Of a DNA stretch of 64,000 nucleotides, positions 38,379 through 51,475 are shown piece after piece (positions within the stretch are counted from its first letter, which is position 1; each line of letters opens with the position of its first letter). Origin of the DNA: Apostichopus japonicus (Eukaryota > Echinodermata > Holothuroidea > Aspidochirotida > Stichopodidae). The stretch covers positions 43,345,611-43,409,610 of the forward strand of contig NC_092576.1 of NCBI RefSeq assembly GCF_037975245.1. Reading direction: 5' to 3'. The translations under genes and the position numbers were made by a program. The notes beneath the pieces are model-generated. The model had not been told where the DNA came from, ran no database searches, and was given only the letters and a program-made list of their open reading frames with translations.

Positions 38379-40497
38379 ATGTGTGCATGTGCATGCAAGT
38401 AAAATATTCAGTGTCCCGAAATGGCCTACATAAACAAAACCCAGGAGTAACTTTGAAAACACCCTTTTTGTATTTTTCACTTGTGGTGCAGGTAATGATT
38501 TGTTTGTGCAGGTAATATTTGTTTAACCTACATGTACATGTGCATGTACAATTTTTTTGTTGTAATTGGAACACTGGTTGACAGTCACTAGTTTATTACA
38601 CCTCTGTTTATAGCTCCATGATTACACATTCAAGAAAGAAAACAGCCTCAGGCCATACCAATTACAGGTCACTACATCAAACCACTATACATCTGTTGCA
38701 TTCAATTCAATACTATGAATGCCATAACATATTGACAAATCCCAAGACTTCTAGTCATTAAAGTTACAGTAAATTCATCAAATCTTTGACATGGCAATGT
38801 GTGCACCTACTCTAAACAATGGCAGTGAGGGAAGATCTCACCATGAAATGTATAAATGTCCCAATGCACCAACTCACATATCCATGAATGTAAACACCTG
38901 TTCCAACATGCATGACCATAAACATAATACTTTTTATAGAACAGGTTTAGCAGATGACTCTTTAGTTCTGTTTCTCGATAGACATAAATTTGGCATCCTA
39001 ATAACCACTTCTTAGATAACAATTATTTTACCTCTGTGTGAAAGCATCCGTGACTAAAACAGCTATGTAAATTAGTGTACTGGTTTCATCTTAACAAGTT
39101 ATACGTGCTGGGCAGAAGAGCAATAGAGACAGAAATTGCCCTAGGATTGATTACAGATAAAAGATAAAAGTGAATCTGTGTAAGAATGGCACTGTATACT
39201 GCGTGGCACAGTGCAGCACAGTGTAACAGGAACTGGAATAGATACTTACAGTTGGAGTAGTTTTATGTGGTTCGAGTTAGTGTTAATATTTACTAACAGC
39301 TGTATGCCGTTCTATGCCATATACTGTGTAAGGTGGGAGAAGGAAGGGGAAAGGGTAACTACAATGTTCGCTCTACATTAGCAACATAGGTCTCTGCAGG
39401 TTGATATGTACATATGCTTTTACTTTAACCTTTGATTTGGTCCATGACACTTGCATTTATTAATTTATGTGTAGTGGATTATGTGCAAAGGCTTGATGCG
39501 TCAAGTATAGTAATGCTCAGTTAACAGAGACAGCAAATGAATATACTGTTATCAGTGTTCTTTCTGACAAAGTAATCTTGAATTTCAAGGTAATGATTCT
39601 CATGTCTGCTTTGGTAGAATACTGTACCTAGTTTTGCAGTACTTTTCTAGGACTTATATTCCGAGAGCACCATTGGTATTCATGTGTAGCCTTACCTATG
39701 GAAAATGGAGACATATTTTTAGTGTGTTTCACAGAACATGAGTCTTGAAAGTAGAATGCATAAATATGCTATTGTTTAAGTGTAAAATACATTTTAAAAA
39801 TTTAAGGGTTGGAACAGCCCTTTTCCTTTCATTTACATCAAACCTCTCTCATTGACCAAAAATCTTTCACTTGTATTCTTTTTTATCATATGCTTTTTAT
39901 ATTCATGATGTAAGATCCTTTTATAATGAAATTTGTTTGATGTAACTTTGATGTTTACCTACTTCACAAGTTAAAGAGAAATTTGTTCAAAACTTTCTCA
40001 AGGCAAGAGGGATGTTATGAAGTGATATTCTACACTCCCCTCCCATGTACTTAAAGTTCTTATCAAACAAGATTATTTATTCCTTTGCATTATTGACCTT
40101 CAACTTTCCCCTTCTAGGGTAGGGTACTACAGTTCCCAAAATTATAGATATACTTTAGAAATTGTTCTGTCCATTTCCCAGATGTATACAGTACTGTAAG
40201 GAAGGTTCAGACAAGGAAAATCAACTAAAAATTAGGATAAAGAGTTGTTTTCATTCTCACTTTGTGATATTTGGACCAGCGAAGACTAGAGAATACCCAG
40301 AGTTTTAGCAACTGCCTAAAACTGTATGATCTGATCTATTATTTACGTCAATGAGTTTCATTCAATCTGGGATCAAACAATATAAGAGAAAACTAATTAA
40401 TGATAGCCTTTAAACTTTGTTTCTAAACAGATATGCTTGAATTACAAATAAAAGAAAAAAAAACCCATAATCAATGCATCTAATTAATGCATATACA
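38379..40497. other. Non-coding part of copy 1
   Basis: AT-rich, matched by 59071-60136 plus 62310-63400. Frames such as 38791-39015 are not supported. The empty site of the copy 2 insertion lies at about 39421-39425. Confidence 0.45.
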
Positions 40498-42014
40498 CAG
40501 TGTTCGACTTATGGCCAAAAAATTGCATAGCAACAAATTTCGACAATTGCTATACAATATTTTTGTTGCATAGCAGTTGCCCAATATTGAATAGCAGGTT
40601 TGAAATTACCACAAAACGGACCAAATGTTGGCGATCAATGTATTAACTACAAAATGTTTCTTTATTATTATTATTTATACTAGTGTTGCTATTTGCAATA
40701 TCGGCAGCATATCGGTATCGGTAAAATTTTGCCTAATTGCCGATAACAGCAAACCGATATTGAACTTTTCTTTTTAACAGCAGAGCTACCTGTACTTATT
40801 TATACTTGCAATGATTTGTTAATCTGCCCAAGACGATCCATTTCTTTAGCGTCAGTTAAACTCAGATTCATTTTCGATTAATATCCATGGAAACCTGACT
40901 CTCCGTAACATCTAAAAACACGTCTACGGCGCGCGAATATAACCAATGACCTTTGTGAACCTTGGCCCACACACAGCATTAGTGCAGCATATATACACTG
41001 TACTAACCATTCATTTCCTCAAAGGCCTCCGTGAAACCTTAAACATGATGCATACAGTAACTGCACAGTTCAGCAGTGTTGGAAAACCTTGTTCAATTTT
41101 CCGCGAACACAGTGCCGATTTCCCGCCGGTGTTCGCCTGCCTAGCACGCGTAACGTGCGAGCATAAAGGCGTGGTGTCCAGGGGCCCGTCATAGGGCTAT
41201 GGTGGGGTCATGGGGTAGAACCCCTCGTGGGGATCCTGGGGGCGAAAGCCCCCGAAAATTGTTGTCATTTTTTGCGATGTCTGGCGATGAAACAATTCGC
41301 AGTTGAGGATGCAAAATACTGACAACTTTTTTTATTTAAATTGTCACGAAACTGATGAAAATTTTAAAATGACAAGTTAAAGTAGCTATATTATGTTATA
41401 AAATGAAAAGAGATTTAATCTGTCTTTCAATCTTTAAAAAGTGCAACTTACAAAACTTCCGATATTATGAAACAAACAACGTTCAGCAAAGCCCCGTTTC
41501 TAGACTGCCTAACAGTGAATAGCGTGCACTATGCGTACATTTTTACAACTGCAGTGTTTAACCCTATACCCAACTACTGTACCACGGTACATGTGCTGCG
41601 AATTTGCCCAGGTACCTTCCCAACAACTGTGAGCTCATCCCCTGTGTAACACCTGTTTGTTAACATTTTTTTGGCACGTTGCCAGGGAGTTTAGTTACGT
41701 GAGATCCGTAACCGCCGAGGTGGTTAGGCTATTTGCTTTACACTTAACTATGGTAGGATAATATTTTTTCAGGTTTTTTTTTGGCTATACGGTCAAGTGA
41801 ATAAGTTGTACATTGAGTATAAACTCAATAAATTATAACTTCTACATTGTGATCGACAGTTCGTAAGTTAAGGTTTGAGTGTTTGCTCCCAAATCTGACT
41901 AGGAATTTGTATCGCACAAATCGGCACAATGTGCGATGCTGATTTGGAAACGTCTCGCAAGTTTGTCGTTTTGGATCGCATTTTGCGATGCGATACCGGA
42001 AAAATCGAACACTG
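40498..42014. mobile_element. hAT-type DNA transposon, non-autonomous, 1517 bp
   Basis: The ends are inverted (CAGTGTTCGACTT on the left; AAATCGAACACTG on the right). The 8 bases on both sides are identical, CATATACA (40490-40497 and 42015-42022). Copy 2 has the empty site with a single CATATACA near 63391. CAGTG ends with an 8-bp target duplication are the mark of the hAT superfamily. No transposase frame was seen. Inside are CGATAT-rich words (40700-40760) and a GGGGGCGAAAGCCCCCG hairpin near 41240, so other elements may be nested. Confidence 0.9.
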
Positions 42015-42626
42015 CATATACATATACATACATAAACAGAATAATTCGAATTCGCGCAAGTGAACCCTGCACTACATTAGATCGAAAAAGACGTGCAATT
42101 AAACCAAACTAAACATACTAAATTTCCCGTTACTTCTACATAAAATATCAATACAAAAACAACAACTTACTTCTTTGGCAGTATACTAAAATCACACGCT
42201 ATAATAACTTCAGACTATCAAGCTTTCCTGAGAAAAAACGGTTAATAGTTCTTACAGTAAACAAATCGACCGTGAAGGAATGTCGTAATTGTTTCCTGAG
42301 CGTGACCGGAAATTAAATGCTAAAATATGATAAATGAAAAGGTTAAATAGAACTGAAGCGTGCAGTAATCCCGACTGCTCGCAACATCATTCATCAGTGA
42401 TAAATTTGAAAATGTTCTTTATGTTCAACATTAGGGTATATTGAACCAGTCACTGTTGAGATGCACATCATGTGTCCGTCCAAGCTTTTACAAATTTCGG
42501 ATTGTTTTTCTTGGGATTTATTATTTCTGGAAAGTTAGCAGAATCAATCAGACATATCAATTCCTTTCTTTCTAAAATGCACACTAAACATCCTTCAAAA
42601 TAGCCCTCTTACTGACCGACGCGTAT

Positions 42627-44760
42627 GACTCATCACCTGGACCGAAAATCCTGTGGCTCTGTGCGGTCAAGTTGGTTGAACTATTCCATTCATCAGAGGG
42701 GGTCTTAAACAGTGTTTCTTTAATTAGGATTGCATTAGATAAGTTAATTGGTAATTACTTGCTTCAACATTTAATGATGCATATTCTACGGTCATTTTCT
42801 TTGAAATAATATTAAGTTCGATATAATATGATGTTTTGAAAGCGAATCTCGGCTGTGGCGTAGTAGGTGAACACTGTGCATTGTGTGGCTGTACCCTATT
42901 GCAGAGTACAGGATACACATATTACGTAACGGCGTGCCCACCGAATAAAGCGTAACTTGTATTTTTCTTAGAAGATATTCGATTGGATTGTACTTGGTCC
43001 GATTGAAGATAGTGACCAATGAAAATGAATTTAACATCAATTTAAAGTTATTATATATAAAGAAAAAATACTTCCCAAAACCGTTTGAACTAAATTTGTC
43101 AATGAATATTCAAGAGGAAGGTTACGCAAACAAAGTACGGCTATCAAATGGTGATTTTCTTCAGTATTTACTGTGTGTTATCAATGAGGGTTTTGAGTTT
43201 GATATTTATTAAGCTTGCATCGTAAATCACCCAAGTCCGGTGGAATTTTAAACTGTATTGTTAAGAACAGAACTTGAGAGACAACACATTTCTCTGTTTA
43301 GTGCAGTTTGAACTAAGTTTCTTCGGTATAAACTTTTCACATTATGGCTGTAGGAAAATGGTCTATATGGTTAAGTCATAGGCCTAAAACTGTGGCGGTC
43401 GAACTCAGTTCGGGTGCCGCACAGGGAATGGCGCTGAGGAATTGATATGCTTACAATGGTTGTTATGGGTATGATTTAATGAATTGTGTGTAATCAGTAT
43501 CTTGAAGTAATTTTACAAAGGACTTTATTGAACTTTTGTATTACAGAAAAAATGATTTGTGTTGTCAATGGAACTATTTGATCATTTTTTTTTTGAGTGG
43601 GACTTCTTGGAGCATTATAATAAATTTCCCCCGCGGGCAGCGATAATGCCATATTTTTCCAAGCTTACAGGTGGTATTTGCCACATAGGCCAATAGTATT
43701 GGTGGTATTGTTAACAGGTGATTTGAATTAGTGCTTTCAGAGAAATCCCATGATAAATGTTTTGTTGCAATTAATGACCTTTTTTTCCATACAAAATGCA
43801 GTAGGCACTAGGCCTTTATAATTAGGCTAGTCCAAAATCGGTCAAATAATGAATCATTGTTTATCAATGAAGCTCAACCTAGCTCAAATATATATTCATA
43901 TGAGTGCTCAGCAAAAAGGAAAACAAAATTGTGAAAAAACCTATCCATACTCCAAACACAACTCTCTTCTAAGTTTCTGAAGCCCTGACGCGAAACGTTT
44001 GGAACTGCCCTAGTACTACCAAGTACTAGGCTAATAGTAATACACGATATTATCAATAAGGCTTATGATAAGCATAGTTACGTTTTAACTAAGTTAGGCC
44101 TAACGTTATGCACAGCCTATAGACCTAACCAGCTGGCGTAATTAGGAGAAAGCCATAAATAATAGCCAAGGAGAGTGTGCTTCGAAAATATAATACGGCC
44201 GCTTATGCCATTAAATGAACTACACAAACAGTTAACTTACCGTTCTTCCCGCGCCGTGTGACTCGCACATCTGCATTTGGATGAACTGTATCTAGGCATA
44301 TACTCGATAGGCTAGCTAGGCACGATCGAGGTTCGCGTACGTACGTATAGCTGTACTGCGCGAAGAGCGTAACGTAATAGAGGGCCGGCTTCTCTTCGGT
44401 GCAATAAGATACCGTGCAATACAATATTGGCAATATATCTTCATTTTCGCGATTCATTGCTTAAAAGAGGCTAATATATTTTTCCTTTGGGTAATATGTT
44501 TAAAAGGGTGATTTTATAATAAAGATATACATATCGATTTTCATTTTAAAGGCCGTAATCAAAATGTTGCCGAAAGTGCTGTTTTTAACACACGCACATA
44601 TAGCCATATCAGAATGCCCATCTTCAATGCTTTCTAATTTACCTAGTTTTTAATTAATCTTTATAAATCTTAATAGAAACGAACATTTTTGAACCCCCCT
44701 TGACTCGCTTACAACAATATTTGCAGAATGTACCTCTATCGTTCCAATTTAAAAGGCAGA
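42627..44760. other. Spacer between the two copies, non-coding
   Basis: Not duplicated inside the window. At 43350-43445 a stretch with GGTTAAGTCA and CGAACTCAGTTCG recalls tRNA-like SINE boxes but was not accepted. No gene was recognised. Confidence 0.4.
44242..44460 (-). promoter_or_regulatory. CpG-richer block with donor site, possible first exon
   Basis: Richer in CG than its neighbours (CGATCGAGG, GCGTACGTACG, GCGCGAAGAGCG). On the minus strand CGGGAAGAACG is followed by the strong donor GTAAGTTAAC at 44241, and a short ATG frame (MQMCESHGAGRT) runs into it. It could be the start of a minus-strand gene lying toward 42-44 kb. No second exon was found. Confidence 0.25.
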
Positions 44761-44793
44761 ACTTAGGGCGACAGTATATATGTCGCCCTAAGT
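44761..44793. repeat. Perfect 13-bp-arm hairpin, satellite-related
   Basis: ACTTAGGGCGACA, loop GTATATA, TGTCGCCCTAAGT. The arm is identical to the core of the satellite word, but it lies 22 kb away from the array and 57 bp before a (TA)n tract. Confidence 0.9.
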
Positions 44794-44846
44794 CAAATGG
44801 TGCCCTAGTGCTATTTTTTTCACATGAAGTGTTGCCTAACGGTCGG

Positions 44847-44966
<120 letters not shown>

Positions 44967-45036
44967 TTGCAACCGAAGGGCCATTCAATGAGGCGACATG
45001 ACAGACTCTGTTACAAAATAGCGGATAGTCGGAAAC

Positions 45037-45426
45037 TTGGTAAAAAGTAAGGGTGCACCTACTCCAAGACTGAGTTCCTGCCTGAGTTTAATAGAGAGTT
45101 CTGGTGCATCCCTTGTAAAAAAAGACACAACTAGCATATTGCATGATTTAGGTGATGATAATGTATGCATGAATGTATGTATATTAGATGCTCTTGCAAG
45201 CAGGAACTCGCAAAGAAGCCTCATCTGATTATCAAAGCAAGGCAAAGTGTTCATAACACATGCTTCAAATTGTCATTACCATCTGAAAGATTCAAAGACA
45301 AGTTCAAGTTTTTCTTCCAGCTACTCGCCTCTCGACTTGATCACTCCAGAACTCTATTGCTCTTTATCTCGCATACGTCATATAGTTTGTTTTGCTTTGT
45401 AGGAAGCAGTGGGCTTAAGTCCTGTT
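45037..45426 (+). other. Two overlapping open frames, unassigned
   Basis: Frame 1 (45037-45228) reads [20 protein letters not shown] and LHDLGDDNVCMN. Frame 2 (45165-45428) reads QSVHNTCFKLSLPSERFKDK. Codon use looks more protein-like than in nearby sequence, and the frames may be one broken gene, but I do not recognise a family. Confidence 0.2.
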
Positions 45427-45429
45427 GAA

Positions 45430-47309
45430 TCTGGAAATAAGGAGTCAATTACATAAACAATACTAAAAAACGGATTGTTGGTAATAATCAAATGTTTAAC
45501 TAACATCATGAGCAATCTTTCAAGGGATACTTTGATATCAGTAGCTTTTCTTAATATTAATTATCAATATGTACTGCTAAGTGCTAGTTACAACACTACT
45601 ATGCAAATCATTGTATGTTTTCTCTTGTGGAGTTTAATTCTATGATGCTGTTCATTAAAATTCTGTCACCTTTCTCTGGACATTGTACTTATACATTGTT
45701 CATGTTATCTTTGTTTGTTTGCCCTAGCCTAACACTGCAGGAACATTTCAGATTCAAAAATAATTTAAAGGCTAGCCTAACACTTTAAGTCAAGTATAGG
45801 CAAGCCCACACCCACACCTGTTTCCATACATTGTGTAGATATATGTTTCATTTCTTGGGGAATGATATATATCGTTTGTTCCATTAAAATCACAGTAATT
45901 GTTTTTAAGTAACTAGAGTTAATGTAGAGATTTTTAAATTTCTTTATTCCGTTCAAAAATTATTTCTCATATCACTTCGTCGGTATTTCTTCTGCCGATT
46001 ATAGAGAAGGACACATTACTGTCACAATGACGTGCTTATCAATCTGTTATACTGAAAGTCAGAAAAAAAGGGTAAAAATCATCAAATTGTACTTGATGGA
46101 TCATTTACCAAAGAAAGTGGAATCTTGATGAGTTCGGCTGCCTCAGTTTTGAGATGTCACATCGGACATGTTTATATAGTTTGGAGAAAATGTTACGTAA
46201 CACTGTAAATTACGTTATGGTTCGTGGTAATAGTAGAAAGACGGTACTTTCATGTGTGCAGGGTATAATTGTGGGTGTCACGTAAGTACAAACACCATCC
46301 ATCTTTGAACCAGGAATCTTTAAATAAAAAAAAACTAATCTAACAGAAATTATTGAGTTTACCTCCCTGGTAATTAATTGGTGTATGTTGTCAAAGTGAA
46401 TATAGTGATTCCAGAACAAGAATCGGTGGGTGAGTGGTTATGGATGATGTCAGTGAATGGTAGTAGGAGTGGAGAAGATATGACGGTTTCATTACGTCAT
46501 CGAAAAGTCCAAACTGACTCATTACGTCTTGGCATATCTTGAAAAAGTAGAAGCACGTTATAACTTAACAAAATGTATAACGAAAACTTGACACAAAATC
46601 TGGGAAAAAATGTCGAAAAGATTAAAAGTGAAATATGGATTTCGGAGGATACGAATAGTTAAATATGTAGTGTTTGTTTTCTCCATAATACTACACAATT
46701 AAATTAGTTTACACATTTTGAATTTAATGATACATATTGTATGGAGTATCCATTTCTTTATCTTGTTATTCATGATATATAATTTGAAGAGGACTAATTA
46801 ATGACCATTGCTGACACAAGAGGTAACATTGTTTTATGTGGCTTCTATATTTCGTTAAGGAATGGAAAGTTTGAGAGGGTCTATTGTTACCCTAATGCTT
46901 CTGTATGATAGCCATTCTTTGTGGCGTAGAAACATTTTAGAGCAATGATTACAAATATTAATATGTTATTGCATTTATTTTGTACCAAATCCTTACATTT
47001 AAATTTCACTTACCTTTGCCTGGGTTCCTAGAACCACTGGTTAAAATCATATATAAACGGTTGTCATATTTAGAGATTATTAACTATTACACGTAAACTC
47101 TGATTGGTGGAAAATTAACATGTGAGAGTTAGATATGCAAACTATGCAAAATGAAGATCTTTCATTGAACGTCAAATCTTCAATGGTAATAAAAGTTAAG
47201 TAAATCATCTGTGGATGAATCTGTCTACTTCGTTAACACTTTGTTGTTTCATCTCTAATTCGTCGTCCTATGTGATACCACTTTAAAATAACGCCTTACT
47301 GGACCGGAG
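45430..47309. other. Non-coding spacer
   Basis: AT-rich; no exon or repeat could be supported. Confidence 0.45.
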
Positions 47310-47582
47310 TTAAAGGTACGAAGCTCCCTTAATTGATAGATCCTTGCAGAATTGTTCTCTACGGATGTACGAAAGTGCATAAACGAGCGGGGATACATCA
47401 CTGCGAAACAGGAAACAGGACTCAAATATGCTTTGACAAAGCATGTTTGACGGGAACTTGATGCGCATTGTCAATAGCCATAATGGACAGCAGGAAAAGG
47501 AAAAACAGTTTATTTGTCTGTAAGTTAAGTCGAAAATACTAAATGTAAGAGCAGCACTCAACAACAAGCCAGACACGAGCAT
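47310..47582 (-). pseudogene. GPCR-like C-terminal fragment (TM6-TM7)
   Basis: The minus-strand frame contains CFSFSCCPLWLLTMRI, which is like a TM6 with C-x-x-PL. It then has CQSIFESCFLFRSDVSPLVYAL, where S-x-x-x-PLVYAL matches the TM7 NPxxY region with D-V-S-P in place of N-P, and RREQFCKDLSIKG like the short helix 8. These are hallmarks of rhodopsin-type receptors. Only about 90 residues are present and the frame is closed upstream by a stop, so it is a fragment or last exon. The first 25 residues (LVSGLLLSAALTFSIF) may be TM5. The receptor subtype cannot be told. Confidence 0.4.
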
Positions 47583-47879
47583 CAATTATAAGTCGTTAAG
47601 GGAACACCTACTCACAAACACGCACCCTTCCCGCTTCAAACCTGCCCCTCTCCCCTTACACTTTGCTGATTGTGTAACATCTTGTTGATATTTAAACTTT
47701 TTTTTCAAAGAACAGCCACTCTGTACAACATTAGTTATGTACATAATAAGTACTTTGTTAGGAAATCCGACACTGATCCTGAACTTGTGACTGAAAATCA
47801 TCATCTATTCAGTGCCAATTTTGAAATATTTTTTCCAATGCATCAATTTAATCCACCAATTGCATTTTAGTAATATGTG

Positions 47880-48840
47880 TTGACTACATCCATTTATTCT
47901 ATCTATTGTATGTTTATTACTATTTGTTGATTGCAATGGACAAATGTGAGGACGGCATCCGTACAGGAAAACCTTTTCTTATAAGCAAACTGTCATCGGT
48001 CACTATGTGTATCAATGACAATGTAAAATAGGGCAGTATAATCTTTTGCATATATTTAAAACTTATACTGGCAAGATCTATGGGTCTTAAGTCATTAACC
48101 GAAGTAGGTAATTTAACTTAGGTATTGGCGATGTTACAGAATTCTTCAAGAAGTTGGGTATGTGGAATTGGTTCAAACGTTCATTAAAACTATGCTAGGT
48201 CACCAGAGCAAAACTTTATGACCTACCAAGGAACTTGGTCATAGCCCGATGAAACACCTTTTCTGACTATATTAAATTGTCATACAACATCGTCCTCACA
48301 GGAGGTTCGGCCAACCGATCAGGTAAGTATATTATTATATATCTTATAACTGTTGATTGAACCGTCTAAAATGATCACTAAGTTGCCCACCGAGTTCCTG
48401 GGAAGTAAAAACTGCTTCTCCTTCTTCAGGTTCTCGAGTTGTCTTGATTAAGTCCCATAGGCTTTAAGAGTTCGATATAATAACGATTAAGAGCTCACTT
48501 CTGTCTTTGTGAACACGTTTGTTGATTTCACTCTGTATCCAACTCCTCTAAGCTTTTTTTTTTTCCCTTGAATCATTTGCCATTTTCTTCTCCTTCAGTT
48601 AAAGTTTTTATCCTTTTATATGTTGAAATCGCGTCATCATTTCAGATGCAGATGTTACTTTATTTGGTACACATAAATCGCTGACGAATTTAATGTAGTC
48701 ATAGGTTACTTCTGTCAGTTCATCATGGCTGTCCGAACATATCCCAGTCAGTGGAACTCTTCATACTTTTTAATGCCCTGATATACTCCCTCGACAGTTC
48801 CTCCCTAATTTCATCTTCCCTTTCCTCTGTTTTTGATGTG
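47880..48840 (-). mobile_element. Decayed LINE fragment, second family
   Basis: Read on the minus strand from 48840 downward: STDWDMFGQP near 48745, then DELTEVTYDYIKFVSDLCVP near 48700, SEINKRVHKDRSE near 48520, LWDLIKTTREP near 48450, then LNDLRPIDLASISFKYMQKI near 48090 and QFAYKKRFSCTDAVLTFVH near 47960. These match in order the linker and reverse-transcriptase start (NDYRPVALTS, FAYKKxRSTxDAVLTLL) of L2/CR1-like elements. Stops and frameshifts are frequent and the catalytic part is missing. Confidence 0.65.
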
Positions 48841-50860
<2,020 letters not shown>

Positions 50861-50924
50861 ATGATGTTTGGCACTATAGCTGAGTTTTATACAATATTTT
50901 AATAACGGAAAGCAGGTTGACCAG

Positions 50925-50946
50925 CAGTGGTCCAGTGTGATGGTAT

Positions 50947-51004
<58 letters not shown>

Positions 51005-51026
51005 ATACCATCACACTGGACCACTG
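50925..51026. repeat. 102-bp perfect palindrome at the edge of duplication copy 2
   Basis: The left arm (50925-50950, beginning CAGTGGTCCAGTG) and right arm (51001-51026, ending CACTGGACCACTG) are exact reverse complements over 26 bp. The centre is 50 bases of pure TA, itself self-complementary. The arm is satellite sequence, so the satellite is folded back on itself at this point. To the right the satellite continues for about 1.5 units. Confidence 0.95.
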
Positions 51027-51308
51027 TTAGGACTCCAGTATGGGTACTATTGAAAGTAATCTCTTTGTAAAATAAATAAAGCAAATAGTTTAATTAACTA
51101 AGTGAATAATTACACATATACGAGTTTTCCTATGTGAATTTATCTCTTTTCACCAAAAAAACCAAACTTAGAGCGACATTGGCAATTTAATGTTATATCA
51201 TCACACTGGACCACTGTTAGGACTCCAGTATGGGTACTATTGAAAGATATCCCTTTGTAGAATAAATATAGCAAATAATTTAATTAACTAAGTAATTAAT
51301 TACACATA
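51001..51308. repeat. Satellite fragment, about 1.5 units of the 209-bp repeat
   Basis: Same sequence as the right end of the main array (GGACTCCAGTATGGGTACTATTGAAAG). The first unit lacks one of the two CTTAGGGCGACA words, reading instead CCAAACTTAGAGCGACATTGG. It marks the start of copy 2. Confidence 0.9.
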
Positions 51309-51475
51309 TTTCCTAAAAATTCAGAGTGCCCCTTTAATCGTTGGCATGATTCTAGAATGACCAACTTTTTTTGAGTATCAAAGTCACCTTGAGACCTTTC
51401 ACCTTCTGCAAAGTTACAGGTGTCTATAGGAATAGAAGTCTTTGTGTGATTTCTTGAAATAATGAGTGTGGACAT

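Larger units (their letters stand above)
22787..42626. repeat. Large direct duplication, copy 1
   Basis: Read line by line, this stretch matches 51309-64000 in the same orientation with a few mismatches per line. The main gaps are 31287-38294 (absent from copy 2), 40498-42014 (hAT insertion, absent from copy 2), and the 146-bp array (about 11 units here, about 5 in copy 2). The match continues to the last base of the window, so copy 2 goes on outside it. The same pattern would appear if two haplotypes had been placed in tandem by an assembler. Confidence 0.9.

Noticed and set aside
43350-43445. A tRNA gene or tRNA-derived SINE
   Set aside because: GGTTAAGTCA and CGAACTCAGTTCG recall the A and B boxes, but the spacing and the second box do not fit and no cloverleaf or tail could be drawn.
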